The notes: generated from the sequence alone by a model not told the origin. Positions 1 to 10,749 are shown, numbered from the stretch's first letter. The stretch is 64,000 bases of DNA from Roseomonas gilardii subsp. gilardii (GCF_023078375.1 NZ_CP095554.1:499001-563000), one strand, 5' to 3'. Translations and numbers: made by a program.

Positions 1-48
1 GCCATGGGGACGAGCATCGCGCCGGAACTGCTCCTGCCGAAGCGCTGA
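1..48 (+). CDS. 3' end of an unidentified coding region (partial)
   Basis: A frame is open from the first base and ends in SIAPELLLPKR followed by TGA at 46-48. Only about 15 codons are visible, so no family can be named. It is called because the next gene on the same strand starts about 90 bases later and no other reading fits this edge. It could equally be a chance open stretch. Confidence 0.3.
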   Translation, partial: AMGTSIAPELLLPKR

Positions 49-141
49 CACGCGCGGCCCGCCGGAGGGCGGGCGGCGGGGTTCACGGGCGGGGAGACCG
101 GGCTAGGCTCCCCTCCCCCATCACACGGAGGCCAGAAGACC

Positions 142-684
142 ATGACGAACCGATCCATGCCGCGCGGCCGCGCCGCGTTCCTGGCTGTCGCGGCGAGCGG
201 GCTGCTCGGCCTCGCCGCCTGTGCCGCGCCGCCCTCCGGCACCACCCAATCTGGCACCACCCCGCCTGGGGCGCAGGCCGGTTCCGCGACATCGCCGGGA
301 GCCCGCCCCGTGGCCGCCACGCCGGACCAGCCCCTGGAAGGCGTCGCCTGGCGCCTGACGCAACTGGACGGGCAGCCCGTCCCCCCTGCGCAGGACCAGC
401 GCGCGCCCTATCTGCAGTTCGATGCGCAGAACAAGCGGGTCTCCGGCTCCGGAGGCTGCAACCGCCTGACCGGCGCCTATCTGTCCGGCCCGGGCACGCT
501 GCGGATCGGCCCCGTGGCCAGCACCCGCATGGCCTGCCTCGGCCAGGGCGCGGGACAGCGCGAGACGCGCTTCTTCGCCGTGCTGGAAGCGACCACCGGC
601 TACCGCATCACGGGGCGCGAGCTGACCCTGACCGATGGCAGCGGCCAGGCCCTGGCCGTGCTGGAGGAAGCGACGCTGCGCTGA
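142..684 (+). CDS. META-domain (HslJ-like) lipoprotein
   Basis: 180-residue predicted lipoprotein. Residues 1-27 form a lipoprotein signal: basic MPRGR, a hydrophobic stretch, then the lipobox LAAC with Cys27 as the lipidation site. A Pro/Gly/Thr-rich linker follows to about residue 60. Residues 65-178 are a META domain, with the typical start LEGVAWRLTQLDGQPV, the GGCNRLTGAY core and TRMAC. META proteins such as E. coli HslJ are small envelope proteins linked to heat shock and novobiocin tolerance; the biochemical role is unknown. It sits next to dnaJ-dnaK but is convergent with dnaJ, so shared control is not shown. The ATG at 142 is chosen because it opens directly into the signal peptide. 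Confidence 0.85.
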   Translation: MTNRSMPRGRAAFLAVAASGLLGLAACAAPPSGTTQSGTTPPGAQAGSATSPGARPVAATPDQPLEGVAWRLTQLDGQPVPPAQDQRAPYLQFDAQNKRVSGSGGCNRLTGAYLSGPGTLRIGPVASTRMACLGQGAGQRETRFFAVLEATTGYRITGRELTLTDGSGQALAVLEEATLR

Positions 685-742
685 GGCGGATACAGGCCGC
701 TTTCAGGACCGGCCGGGCGTTTCCGCCCAGCCGGGTCCGGCC

Positions 743-1903
743 TTAGCGGCCCAGGCCGTCCCAGAACTCCTTCACCTTGGCGAAGAAGCCCTCGGATTCC
801 GGCGAGGACCGGTCGCCCTCCCGCGCCTCAGCCTCGAACTGCTCCAGCAGCTCGCGCTGGCGAGGGGAGAGGTTCTGCGGCGTCTCGACGCTGACCTGGA
901 CATACATGTCGCCGCGCGCCGCCGAGCGGAGCACGGAGAAGCCCTTGCCGCGCAGGCGGAACTGATCGCCCGCCTGGGTTCCCTGCGGGATGGTGACGCG
1001 GGCGCGGCCGCCGTCGATGGTCGGCACCTCGACCGCCCCGCCCAGCGCCGCCTGGGTCATGCGCAGCGGCACGCGGACGAAGATGTTGTTGCCGTCGCGC
1101 ACGAAGAGCGGATGCGTGCGCACGCCGATATCCACATAGAGGTCGCCCGAGGGCGCGCCACGCAGCCCCGCCTCGCCCTCGCCGGACAGGCGGATGCGCG
1201 TGCCGTCCTCGACACCCGCCGGGACGGTGACGTTCAGGGTGCGGTCGCGCTGCACGCGGCCGGCGCCCTGGCAGACCTTGCAGGGGTTCTTCACCGTGCG
1301 GCCGGTGCCGCCGCAGGTCGGGCAGGTGCGCTCCACCAGGAAGAAGCCCTGCTGCGCCCGGACCTTGCCCGCGCCATGGCAGGTCGCGCAGGTCTGCACG
1401 GAGGCCTTGCCGCCCTCGGCGCCCGAGCCGTCGCAGGCCTCGCAGGCCACGGAGCTGGGCACGCGGATGGTCTTCTTGACCCCGGCGAAGGCTTCCTCGA
1501 GGGTGATCTCGATGCTGGTGCGCAGGTCCGAGCCACGGCCCGCCGCCGCGCCGCCCCGGCCACGGGCGCCGCCGGCACCGCCGCCGAAATTGGCGCCGAA
1601 CATCTGCTCGAAGATGTCCTCAAAGGGCGAGCCGGAGAAGCCGCCGCCGAAGCCCCCGGCCCCGCCGCCACCGCCGCCCTCGAAGGCGGCATGGCCATAG
1701 CGGTCATAGGCGGCGCGCTTCTCGGCATCCTTGAGGACGTCGTAAGCCTCGTTGAGCTCCTTGAACCGCGTCTCGGCGCTCTTGTCGCCCTGGTTGCGGT
1801 CCGGATGGTACTTCATGGCGAGCTTGCGATAGGCCTTCTTCAGCTCGTCCTCGCCCGCGTCACGGGCGCAACCCAGAATCTCGTAGTAATCGCGCTTTGC
1901 CAT
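743..1903 (-). CDS. dnaJ: molecular chaperone DnaJ
   Basis: 386-residue type I Hsp40 that stimulates the ATPase of DnaK and delivers unfolded clients to it in the cytoplasm. An N-terminal J domain (residues 4-70) carries the HPD motif in YHPDRN. A very Gly/Phe-rich linker follows, then a zinc-binding region with four CxxCxGxG repeats: [24 protein letters not shown] and CKVCQGAG. The C-terminal beta-sandwich client-binding domains complete a normal-length protein. It lies downstream of dnaK on the same strand, but a strong terminator lies between them, so dnaJ probably has its own promoter or depends on read-through. The start opens straight into [11 protein letters not shown], as expected for the family. 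Confidence 0.97.
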   Translation of the reverse strand: MAKRDYYEILGCARDAGEDELKKAYRKLAMKYHPDRNQGDKSAETRFKELNEAYDVLKDAEKRAAYDRYGHAAFEGGGGGGAGGFGGGFSGSPFEDIFEQMFGANFGGGAGGARGRGGAAAGRGSDLRTSIEITLEEAFAGVKKTIRVPSSVACEACDGSGAEGGKASVQTCATCHGAGKVRAQQGFFLVERTCPTCGGTGRTVKNPCKVCQGAGRVQRDRTLNVTVPAGVEDGTRIRLSGEGEAGLRGAPSGDLYVDIGVRTHPLFVRDGNNIFVRVPLRMTQAALGGAVEVPTIDGGRARVTIPQGTQAGDQFRLRGKGFSVLRSAARGDMYVQVSVETPQNLSPRQRELLEQFEAEAREGDRSSPESEGFFAKVKEFWDGLGR

Positions 1904-2023
1904 CGTTGTCCCGTTCGCAGGGCGTGCCCGGCCCGGTGATGCCGATCACCGGACCAGCCAATTTTCCCCATGGCCTGCCAATCCGCGGCTGCCGCAGGCA
2001 GGACACCAGGGGCGCTTCATAGC

Positions 2024-2065
2024 AAAACGCCCGGCCCGGGGGGCGAAATCCCCACGGGCCGGGCG
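2024..2065 (-). terminator. Rho-independent terminator after dnaK
   Basis: On the minus strand an 11-bp perfect GC stem (arms 2055-2065 and 2028-2038) is followed by TTTTGCT at 2027-2021. It lies in the dnaK-dnaJ gap. If the dnaK frame is corrected its stop falls at 2101-2103, some 35 bases before the hairpin, a normal spacing. The uncorrected frame runs to within a few bases of the stem. Confidence 0.75.
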
Positions 2066-2072
2066 CCGTGCC

Positions 2073-4055
<1,983 letters not shown>

Positions 4056-4240
4056 CCGTCTCTCCTCTGCGGCGGATCGGGACGGCCCTGCTCAGGCGCC
4101 GTGCCGGTCCCCATTTTCTCGGATGTGGGGAATTGGTTCGGACCGGGGCCGGTCCGCGACCCAGGATGTATTGTTCCAGGGCTTTGGCAACAAGAGGGCA
4201 ACACCCGCAAAGCGGCCCCTCTTCGCGCGCTCCCCGCGAG

Positions 4241-4810
4241 TCAGCCCCCCGGATTCCGCCGGGAAACCGCCGGTCCGGGCCGGGGCGGCACCCCGGAAGG
4301 CGGGGAAAGGGCCATGCCGGGCCCGGCCTCGCGGAACAGGTAGAGGACGCGCTTGCCGTTCCGCGGGTCCCGCGCCTCCCCCACCGGGCGGAAGCCCAGC
4401 CTCGCATGGAAGGCGAGGCTGCCGGGGTTGGGCGGGTCCAGGTTGACCTCGCAGGCCAGCCCGCCGCGTCCGGAGGCCAGCACGGCCGCCGCCAGATCCT
4501 CGTAGAGGCGGCGGGCGATGCCCTGGCCGCGGGCGGCGGCGGCGACGGCCACGCGATCGACATAGACCGCGCCCCGCCGGTGGCGACGCACCCAGCCATG
4601 GTTCGGCCCGCGCAGGGGCAGGCCGCCGAAGGCGAGGAGGAAGCCCAGGCACCTCCCCCCATCCTCCACCGCGGCACGGGCGCGGAAGGCGCCCCGGGCC
4701 AGCGCCGCGAAGCCCGCCTCCCCGACCGCGTTCAGCTCCGCCGCATGGGCGTCGTTCAGCGCGGCCAGAACGGGGATGTCGGCGGCCCGGATGTCGCGGA
4801 GGCGGATCAG
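4241..4810 (-). CDS. GNAT-family N-acetyltransferase
   Basis: Probable acetyltransferase using acetyl-CoA; substrate unknown. The acetyl-CoA pyrophosphate loop is visible as the VAAAARGQGIARRL stretch after YVDRV, followed by CEVNLDPPNPGSLAFHARLGF, the usual GNAT C-terminal strand and helix. The first ATG/GTG/TTG in frame is the GTG at 4669, which would remove strand 1. The coherent N terminus IRLRDIRAADIPVLAALND begins at a CTG at 4810-4808 that overlaps the TGA of grpE, so I extend to that codon. Either this is a rare CTG start with translational coupling to grpE, or the true ATG is damaged. The C-terminal 20 residues are Pro/Gly-rich and have no family counterpart that I know. Confidence 0.7.
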   Translation of the reverse strand: MIRLRDIRAADIPVLAALNDAHAAELNAVGEAGFAALARGAFRARAAVEDGGRCLGFLLAFGGLPLRGPNHGWVRRHRRGAVYVDRVAVAAAARGQGIARRLYEDLAAAVLASGRGGLACEVNLDPPNPGSLAFHARLGFRPVGEARDPRNGKRVLYLFREAGPGMALSPPSGVPPRPGPAVSRRNPGG

Positions 4811-5439
4811 CCCGGCTTGCCCGCGACCACCACCATGGCGGGGCGGAGCAGGCGGCCGTTCAGCGTCCAGGCGGGGGTCCAGGCCTGGATCACCGTGCCC
4901 GGCTCCACGCCCGGCGGGGCGGGCTGCTCGGCCATGGCCTGGTGCAGCGCCGGGTCGAAGGGCTGGCCGGCCGCCTCCACGCGCTGCACCCCATGCCGCT
5001 CCAGGATGGAGAGGAAGGAGCGTTCCACGCCCTCGAAGCCGCCGCGCAGCTTGCTCAGCAGCTCAGGCTCGCCCGGCTCGGGCTGCGGCAGGGCGTCGAG
5101 GCCCCGGCGCAGGTTGTCGGCGGCCTCGGCGACGTCGGTGGCGAATTTCTGGATGGCGAAGTTGCGGGCGTCCTCCACCTCCTTGCGCTGGCGGTTGCGG
5201 GTGTTCTGGGCCTCGGCCTCCGCCCGCATCCACTTGTCGCGCAGGGCGGCCAGCTCCTCCTCCAGCGCCGCGACGCGCTCCGATTCCGGCTGGGGCGCGA
5301 AGGCTTCCACCGTCTCCCCGGCCTCCGGGGCGGTGCCCTGGGCCGGCGCTTCGTGGGCAGGAATGGCGATGTCGTCCTCGGGGTGGGCCGGGCCGGGCCG
5401 CTCAGCCTCGGAAGGGTGCTTCCAGTTCGAATTGTTCAT
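4807..5439 (-). CDS. grpE: nucleotide exchange factor GrpE
   Basis: 210-residue co-chaperone that releases ADP from DnaK. An acidic, disordered N terminus (about residues 1-55) leads into a long coiled coil around EELAALRDKWMRAEAEAQNTR. The conserved GrpE beta-wing follows, with VEAAGQPFDPALHQAM and PGTVIQAWTPAWTLNGRLLRPAMVVV. The length and final strands are normal for the family. It is co-directional with dnaK, and its stop overlaps the proposed start of the GNAT gene, suggesting those two are co-transcribed. I see no hrcA gene or CIRCE element in the window, so heat control would have to come from elsewhere. Confidence 0.96.
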   Translation of the reverse strand: MNNSNWKHPSEAERPGPAHPEDDIAIPAHEAPAQGTAPEAGETVEAFAPQPESERVAALEEELAALRDKWMRAEAEAQNTRNRQRKEVEDARNFAIQKFATDVAEAADNLRRGLDALPQPEPGEPELLSKLRGGFEGVERSFLSILERHGVQRVEAAGQPFDPALHQAMAEQPAPPGVEPGTVIQAWTPAWTLNGRLLRPAMVVVAGKPG

Positions 5440-5578
5440 GAAGAATCCAAGTCATCCGTGTGGGGCACCGGTCCATGCGGGACCGGAAACATGTCCCGTC
5501 CCACCTAGGGTCCGGAAGCCTTCGCGGCAAGGCACGGGCTTGGCGGAGCGGGGTGGCGGGCTCATCTTCCTGGTCCGC

Positions 5579-6004
5579 ATGACCGAGCCTTCCCCCGAGA
5601 TTTCCCCGATGGCCGAGCAGATCGAGGCGAGGCTGGAGCGCCTGGACCTCGACCCCGCCAGCGCCACGAAGAAGGCGGGCCTGCCGCCGGGGAGCATCGA
5701 GCGCATCCTGACGGGACAGGCGCCCAGCCCGCGCGGCACGCCGCTGCGCAAGCTGGCGGAGGTGCTGGAATGCTCGGTCTCCTACCTCGTGGGCCTGGAC
5801 CCGGACGTGCCGCCCCCGCCCGAGCTGCTGGCGGAGGAACAGGGGGATTTCGGCCTGCTGTCCGGCGACCAGGAGGCGCTGCTGCGGGCCTATGGCCGGC
5901 TGGACATGGCCTCGAAGCAGGCCCTGCTGCGCGTCGCCCAGAAGATGGCCGGGCCGGAGCCGGAACCGGAGGCGAAGCCGGCCAGGGGGAAGCGCAAGGG
6001 CTGA
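5579..6004 (+). CDS. XRE-type helix-turn-helix protein
   Basis: About 141 residues. Residues 10-65 read as a small Cro/CI-like helix-turn-helix: an N-terminal helix MAEQIEARLERLDL, then ASATKKAGLPPGSIERILTG and LRKLAEVLECSVSYLVGL, the usual pattern in which a short recognition helix is followed by an SYL-type helix. The C terminus is a Pro/Glu/Lys tail ending GKRKG. The start at 5579 is the first ATG giving the domain without an implausible leader; the frame stays open far upstream only because of GC bias. It is divergent from grpE and convergent with msrQ. Target genes are unknown. Confidence 0.75.
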   Translation: MTEPSPEISPMAEQIEARLERLDLDPASATKKAGLPPGSIERILTGQAPSPRGTPLRKLAEVLECSVSYLVGLDPDVPPPPELLAEEQGDFGLLSGDQEALLRAYGRLDMASKQALLRVAQKMAGPEPEPEAKPARGKRKG

Positions 6005-6045
6005 TCCCCAAGGGCTGAACCACTGGCCGCCCCGTCGGCCATCTT

Positions 6046-6966
6046 TCAGGCCGGGCGGAAGCGCCGGAGGAGGCGGGCCAGGACCGGCAGGACGGCGGCG
6101 GCCAGGGCCGCCACGGCCACCCACTGGGCGGGGCGCGGGCCATGGTCGATGCCCAGATTGGCCCGCAGCACCAGCGCGGCCGGGACACGGGTGGCCAGGG
6201 CGTACCAGCCATATTCGATCGCGGCGGCCCCGAGGGCGGACAGGGGCACGAGGGCGAGCAGGGCCAGGAAGCCGGTCCGCCGCGTGGCGGGCAGCAGGCG
6301 CCAGAGGATCAGCCAGAGCAGGAAGCCGGCCATCAGCACGGCCTCCGAGACATCGACCTTCGACTGCATGAAGAAGTGCAGCGCGCCGAGGGCGGCGATC
6401 GGGAAGACCAGCCGGTGCAGGCGCTTCCAGTTCCGGCCCATGCGGCGGATCGCGCCGTCGGTGGAGGTCCAGCCCAGGACGCAGAGGCCGAGCACCGCCG
6501 CGAAGCCGATGGTGAGGTAGGTGCGCCGCAGGATCTCCCCGGCCACGTGGAGCAGGTCGAAGCGCTGGTCCACCACGTAGAGCAGCAGATGGGCCAGGGC
6601 ATAGGCCAGAGCGGCGAGGCCCAGCATCCGCCGCAGCACCACGACCCCGGGCCAGTCGAGCAGATGGCGCAGCGGCGTGACCGCCAGGGAGATCAGCAGG
6701 AAGCGGATGGCCCAGAGCCCGGTCTGGTGCGTCGCCTCCATATAGGGCTCGGCCCCCAGCGTGCCCGTGCTCCAGCGCAGCCCGGCGATCAGGCCGGGCA
6801 GCAGCGTGGCCAGGAAGACGGCGGTCTTGAAGGGCGAGACGCGGCCGCCCCGGTCCAGCCAGGGCCAGGGTCCCGGGCGGGCCGCCCCGGAACGGTTGCC
6901 CCCCGGGCCACCGCCCGCGCGCGGGCGGCGCGGGCGGGTGGCGCCGGAGGAAAGGTCGGAGGGCAT
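6046..6966 (-). CDS. msrQ: protein-methionine-sulfoxide reductase heme-binding subunit MsrQ
   Basis: 306-residue inner-membrane b-type cytochrome that passes quinol-derived electrons to the periplasmic molybdoenzyme MsrP, which repairs oxidised methionines. After a Gly/Pro/Arg-rich leader of about 40 residues there are six hydrophobic segments. Heme-ligand histidines are plausible in ALAHLLLYV, in RLHRLVF and in GALHFFMQSK, and the family signature GRNWKRLHRLVF is clear. The leader is long for MsrQ, so a start near residue 43 is possible. The usual partner msrP is not adjacent on either side, which is unusual because msrPQ is normally an operon. Confidence 0.9.
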   Translation of the reverse strand: MPSDLSSGATRPRRPRAGGGPGGNRSGAARPGPWPWLDRGGRVSPFKTAVFLATLLPGLIAGLRWSTGTLGAEPYMEATHQTGLWAIRFLLISLAVTPLRHLLDWPGVVVLRRMLGLAALAYALAHLLLYVVDQRFDLLHVAGEILRRTYLTIGFAAVLGLCVLGWTSTDGAIRRMGRNWKRLHRLVFPIAALGALHFFMQSKVDVSEAVLMAGFLLWLILWRLLPATRRTGFLALLALVPLSALGAAAIEYGWYALATRVPAALVLRANLGIDHGPRPAQWVAVAALAAAVLPVLARLLRRFRPA

Positions 6967-6975
6967 GAGGCGGTC

Positions 6976-7650
6976 TCAGTTCGGCGGGGAGACGCCATCC
7001 TTGGCGACCATGACGCGGGTGGCGGTGAGGTGCCCTTCGGCGTCGCGGGTGGCGGTGAGCATCACGGCCGCGCCGGGTTTCAGGTCCGCGCGCGAGGCCG
7101 GGACCGGGGTGACGACCGGCGTGCCGGGCGGCACATGGATGCGGAGCGTCTGGCCCTTGTAGGACATGGTGAGGTCACGGCCGGAGGTGGCGGCGACCGC
7201 CGCATCGACCGTGGCATTGGTCATGCTGGTGCCGGGCAGGTCCCAGGGCCGGTGGCCCTCGCCGACGCCGCGCATCGCCTCGGGAAAGACCTGGACCGCG
7301 CGGGCCTCCAGCCCCCCGCCCTCGGCCGGCGCGCCGACGATGCCGAGATAGTCGCCGGGCTTGATGTCGGACAATTCGACCGGTTTGGGGGATACGACGG
7401 CCACGTCGCCGGACAGGGTCACCGGCAGTGTTTCGCCCTCCCGGGTCTTCACCACCATCACGGAACCATCGATTGAGGCGATCGTGCCACGGATGCGGGC
7501 GGACGCGGCCTGCGAGGCGGGGTTCTGGGTTGCCCCCTGGACTGTCCCCTGGTTTGTCCCTTGGGCCAGGGCCGGCAGCGGCAGGGTCTGGGCCAGGGCG
7601 GCCAGCGAGGCGGCCAGGACCATGGGCAGGATGCGGGAGGGATGGGTCAT
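6976..7650 (-). CDS. secreted protein of unknown function (DUF5666-like repeats)
   Basis: 224 residues. The ATG at 7650 gives a signal peptide, with a hydrophobic stretch after MTHPSRILP and likely cleavage after PALA. The mature part has three small beta-strand units that begin RIRGTIASIDGSVMVVKTREGE, DIKPGDYLGIVGAP and DLKPGAAVMLTATRDAEGHL. Such repeats of the kind G-x-I-x2-I-D-G are typical of DUF5666-like periplasmic proteins. It ends 9 bases before the msrQ start on the same strand, so the two may be co-transcribed, and an envelope or metal-stress role is possible but not shown. Confidence 0.7.
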   Translation of the reverse strand: MTHPSRILPMVLAASLAALAQTLPLPALAQGTNQGTVQGATQNPASQAASARIRGTIASIDGSVMVVKTREGETLPVTLSGDVAVVSPKPVELSDIKPGDYLGIVGAPAEGGGLEARAVQVFPEAMRGVGEGHRPWDLPGTSMTNATVDAAVAATSGRDLTMSYKGQTLRIHVPPGTPVVTPVPASRADLKPGAAVMLTATRDAEGHLTATRVMVAKDGVSPPN

Positions 7651-7865
7651 CGGGCTCAGGGCTCCAGCGGCAGGCGCCGCGCATGCCGGCCCGGAGGTTC
7701 CGGCGGGATGCCACGGGTCGGCCAGGCCGCGCCACCCGCCGGGGATCGGCGTGCTTCGCGGACCAGGCGTAGGTGTTGGGAACCCCGCGGGATGCAAGGC
7801 CGGTTTCCCGGGGCTGTCGGCTTTTTCACCTTCCGGCCGGCCCGCCGGCCGGAAGGGGCGGCGGG

Positions 7866-8297
7866 TCAGCCGCAGCCGCACCCCCCGGTCCCGCAACCGC
7901 CCTTCGGCGCATCCTGTTCCGGCCGGGCGGAGGGATCGCGCGAAAGCCCCCTGGCCGCCAACTCGGCCTCGTAGGCGGGCCACCAGGCTTCCTGCTCCTC
8001 GCCCATCCGGCGCAGCACCGTCCAACTGTAGATGCCGGTGTCGTGCAGGTCGTCGAAGACGATCCGGACGGCGTAATGGCCGACCGGCTCCAGCGCCATG
8101 ATGCCGACATGGCGGCGGCCCGAGACCAGCTTCTTCTGCCCCGGCCCATGGCCCTGCACCTCGGCGGAGGGGCTTTCCGCCCGCAGGTACTCGGCCGGCA
8201 GGCTGTGGCGCACCCCGTCGGGCCAGGCGACCTCCAGCCGCCGCTCGGCCCGGCGGAGGCGCAGCTCCGTCGGGACCAGGGACGCGGTGACGCTCAT
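7866..8297 (-). CDS. DUF971-domain protein with Cys/Gly-rich tail
   Basis: 143 residues. Residues 10-100 match the DUF971 fold (the N-terminal domain of gamma-butyrobetaine hydroxylase), seen in [37 protein letters not shown] and [17 protein letters not shown]. In many bacteria this domain stands alone in front of iron-sulfur or maturation functions. The last residues, GGCGTGGCGCG, are an unusual Cys/Gly tail that could bind metal. Its ATG overlaps the stop of the Trm112-family gene by four bases, so the two are translationally coupled. The next genes upstream on this strand are the LON-domain and thioredoxin proteins. Confidence 0.85.
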   Translation of the reverse strand: MSVTASLVPTELRLRRAERRLEVAWPDGVRHSLPAEYLRAESPSAEVQGHGPGQKKLVSGRRHVGIMALEPVGHYAVRIVFDDLHDTGIYSWTVLRRMGEEQEAWWPAYEAELAARGLSRDPSARPEQDAPKGGCGTGGCGCG

Positions 8298-8488
8298 CCG
8301 TCGAGCCGGCGCGCCTCGTCCGGCAGCATGATCGGGATGCCGTCGCGGATCGGATAGGCCAGCCCGGCCTTGTCACTGATCAGTTCGCCACGCTCGCGGT
8401 CATAGCGCAGCGGGCCCTTGGTCACGGGGCAGACCAGGATCTCCAGCAGGCGGGGATCGACCGGGGCGGATGTCTTGGTGTCGTTCAT
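8294..8488 (-). CDS. Trm112 family zinc-ribbon-like protein
   Basis: 64 residues. It carries the family core [17 protein letters not shown], then [34 protein letters not shown]. Bacterial Trm112-like proteins are small partners of methyltransferases; no partner is identifiable here. Only the first of the usual cysteines is visible (ILVCP), so metal binding is uncertain. The ATG at 8488 gives the standard length; a longer frame upstream is a shadow of the LON gene. Confidence 0.88.
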   Translation of the reverse strand: MNDTKTSAPVDPRLLEILVCPVTKGPLRYDRERGELISDKAGLAYPIRDGIPIMLPDEARRLDG

Positions 8489-8502
8489 CGTCTCGTTCTC
8501 GT

Positions 8503-9102
8503 TCAGCTCGGCCTGCCGGACGGCGAGGCGTCCGGCCCGCCGAGGGCATTCATCTGCAACAGGGTCACCAGCGTCCTTGCCCGGTCTTCCGGGGTCGGGG
8601 CCTCCAGCAGCGCCTGCTTCTCGCGCGGATCGAAGGGACAGACCATGGCCAGGGTGGTGACCAGCATCGGATCGGGCAGTTTCCCGATCGCCTCCCAGTT
8701 CGCCTCGATCCGCCGCGCCTGGAAATAGGGGCGCAGGGCCGACATCAGCGCCGGGCGGTCGATCGGAGGCTCCGCGCCGCCGCCCAGGTCGGCGAGCCAG
8801 CGGCTGTAATCCGCCCGGACCCGCCGGTAGCCGCCCGGATGCAGGGGCAGTTCCTGCCGGACCTGGAAGCGGAGGAGGCCGGTGAGGGTGATCAGCAGGC
8901 GTCCGTCCTCCGTCTCGGCGAAGGAGGAGACACGGCCCAGGCAGCCCATGCCATAAAGGACGGACGGGCTGGCCTTCGCCGCGGCGGGGTCGGGCTGGAT
9001 CATGCCGAAGAACCGTCCCTGGCCCAGGCTGTCCTGCACCAGGGCGAGGTAACGGGGCTCGAAGATGTTCAGCGGCAGCCGGCCTTGCGGCAGCAGCAGC
9101 AC
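8503..9102 (-). CDS. LON N-terminal substrate-binding domain protein
   Basis: About 199 residues from the GTG at 9102. It is the stand-alone LON substrate-binding domain, recognised by [45 protein letters not shown] and [13 protein letters not shown]. It lacks the ATPase and protease parts of Lon. The family N terminus [14 protein letters not shown] is readable upstream in the same frame but has no ATG, GTG or TTG. A GTG at 9178 in another frame would give a normal start if one base were removed from the CCC run (plus-strand GGG at 9168-9170), so the 5' end may hold an indel. It follows the thioredoxin gene closely. Confidence 0.88.
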   Translation of the reverse strand: MLLLPQGRLPLNIFEPRYLALVQDSLGQGRFFGMIQPDPAAAKASPSVLYGMGCLGRVSSFAETEDGRLLITLTGLLRFQVRQELPLHPGGYRRVRADYSRWLADLGGGAEPPIDRPALMSALRPYFQARRIEANWEAIGKLPDPMLVTTLAMVCPFDPREKQALLEAPTPEDRARTLVTLLQMNALGGPDASPSGRPS

Positions 9103-9181
9103 GCCCGTGAGCGGAAAGACCGCGATCTCTTCCGGCAGGCTGTCGGGCCTGGGATGGAAGGGGGCACGGGCGCGCCACCGG

Positions 9182-10153
9182 TCAGCTGAACAGCAGGGTC
9201 GAGAGCTTGCGCCGCGCCGCGACCGAGGCCGGGTCGGCGAAGCCCCAGGCTTCCAGGAACTTCAGCAACTGCTTGCGGGCCGCCTGCTCGTTCCACTCGC
9301 GGTCGCGCTTGATCGAATCGATCAGCGCATCCACGGCGGCAGCCTTCTCCCCGGCGGCATTCAGCGCCACGGCGAGGTCGATCCGGGCGGCATGGTCGTC
9401 CGGATCGGCGGCCACGCGCTGCTCGAACTCTGCCAGCCGGGCCCGGGCCTCGCGGCCCTGCCGCGACAGTTCCAGGGCGGAGCGGACCGAGGCAATCTCG
9501 GCATGCGCGGCGATCTTGGCCGGGATCTGGCCCAGCACGGCCTCCGCCTGGTCTTCCTCCCCCAGGGCCATGAGGGCGCGCACCAGCCCGGCATAGGCGT
9601 CCGGATTCTCGGGCTCCGCCTGGACCAGCTCGCCAAAGAGCTGCAGGGCGCCGGCATGGTCGCCCTCCTCGGCGGCGGCCTTGGCCTCGCCCAGCAGGTC
9701 GGCCGCGGGCATCTGCCCCCCGGCCATCTTCAGCAGCGCCTCGACGAAGCGCTTGACCTCGCTTTCCGGCAGGGCGCCCTGGAAGAGGTCGGCGATCTGG
9801 CCCTTCCAGAAGGCCACGACCGTCGGCACCGACTGCAGCGGCAGGCCCATCTGGGCGAGTTGCCGGACCAGGGCCTGGTTCTTGTCGATGTCGATCTTGA
9901 CCAGCTTCACCCGGCCGCCGGCGGCGCGGATGACCTTCTCCAGCGTGGGCGTGAGTTGCTTGCACGGGCCGCACCAGGTCGCCCAGAAATCCACCAGGAT
10001 GGGGGTCTGGCGCGAGGCCTCGACCACATCCTGCATGAAGCTGTTCTGGTCGCTGTCGCGGATGATATCGGCGTCACCGCCGCCCGCGGCGGGGCGGTTC
10101 GGGTCCAGGATGGTATCCATGCGGGCGGGTTCCCCAACTTCGGTTGTGTTCAT
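9182..10153 (-). CDS. thioredoxin-TPR co-chaperone (CnoX/YbbN-like)
   Basis: 323 residues. Residues 40-140 are a thioredoxin fold with the active site WATWCGPCKQ and the cis-proline loop SVPTVVAF. The rest is alpha-helical with tetratricopeptide-like repeats, including AAAEEGDHAGALQLFGELVQ and a YbbN-type C-terminal region ending SVAARRKLSTLLFS. E. coli CnoX has the same layout and guards proteins during oxidative stress, handing them to GroEL or DnaK. The CGPC motif here, unlike E. coli SQHC, predicts reductase activity. The ATG at 10153 has AGGAGC upstream. It heads the minus-strand run with the LON, Trm112 and DUF971 genes. Confidence 0.92.
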   Translation of the reverse strand: MNTTEVGEPARMDTILDPNRPAAGGGDADIIRDSDQNSFMQDVVEASRQTPILVDFWATWCGPCKQLTPTLEKVIRAAGGRVKLVKIDIDKNQALVRQLAQMGLPLQSVPTVVAFWKGQIADLFQGALPESEVKRFVEALLKMAGGQMPAADLLGEAKAAAEEGDHAGALQLFGELVQAEPENPDAYAGLVRALMALGEEDQAEAVLGQIPAKIAAHAEIASVRSALELSRQGREARARLAEFEQRVAADPDDHAARIDLAVALNAAGEKAAAVDALIDSIKRDREWNEQAARKQLLKFLEAWGFADPASVAARRKLSTLLFS

Positions 10154-10331
10154 AGATGCTCCTGTGGCGCCTGGACGCAATGGCCCCCGGCGCAGATCGC
10201 CCTCCCGCCCCTGGGTTCCGGGTGGCGGAACATCGCGGGGAAATGGCCGGATGGCAGCCTTGCGAAAAACTGGGAGGAGGGCCCTTGTCAGCCTGTCACC
10301 GGCATGTCAAAAGCCCGCTCACCGACGGAGC

Positions 10332-10406
10332 GCGGGCGTAGCTCAGGGGTAGAGCACAACCTTGCCAAGGTTGGGGTCGAGGGTTCGAATCCCTTCGCCC
10401 GCTCCA
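10332..10406 (+). tRNA. tRNA-Gly (GCC anticodon)
   Basis: A full cloverleaf folds here. The acceptor stem is GCGGGCG with CGCCCGC, the D arm is GCTCAGGGGTAGAGC, the anticodon stem is CAACC/GGTTG around loop TTGCCAA with anticodon GCC at 10364-10366, and the T arm contains GGTTCGAATC. CCA is encoded at 10404-10406. A patch of broken and foreign-looking genes starts right after it, and tRNA genes are common integration sites. Confidence 0.97.
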
Positions 10407-10749
10407 GTCTTCTCTCTCACAACCTGTCTCTCCTAGTCAGGACACCGTGCTGAGGCGCAGGTTTCCTGCGGTTTTCGGCCGCGACTTCGATGGTGCAAGG
10501 CCGGAACGAGGGCGGCTTTTCTCTCCGAGATGCCGGAGACTCTCCCCGCGTTGAGGGTAGGCTGATTTAACCTTCAACCTTTATCGCATTAAATAAAAAT
10601 GCATGATCTTTGGACGGGGCACCGGCTCTTCGTTCAGTTTGTCCACCGCCTGCCGGTCAAAGCTGCGAACAGAATCGGTGTCTCCGCGCCCAAGCTCTTG
10701 CCAATCGCGGATCCACGATAGACCACGCGGCCCCCGATGGGAGGCGGTC
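10407..10749. other. gene-free stretch after tRNA-Gly
   Basis: I see no gene here. The stretch includes a relatively AT-rich patch around 10565-10605, the most AT-rich part of this neighbourhood, which could be promoter or junction DNA. No repeat of the tRNA 3' end is visible in it. Confidence 0.5.

Noticed and set aside
4160-4200. Heat-shock sigma-32-like promoter before dnaK (CTTGTT and CAATACAT on the minus strand)
   Set aside because: The match is partial and the spacing is not the usual one; not strong enough to list as a site.
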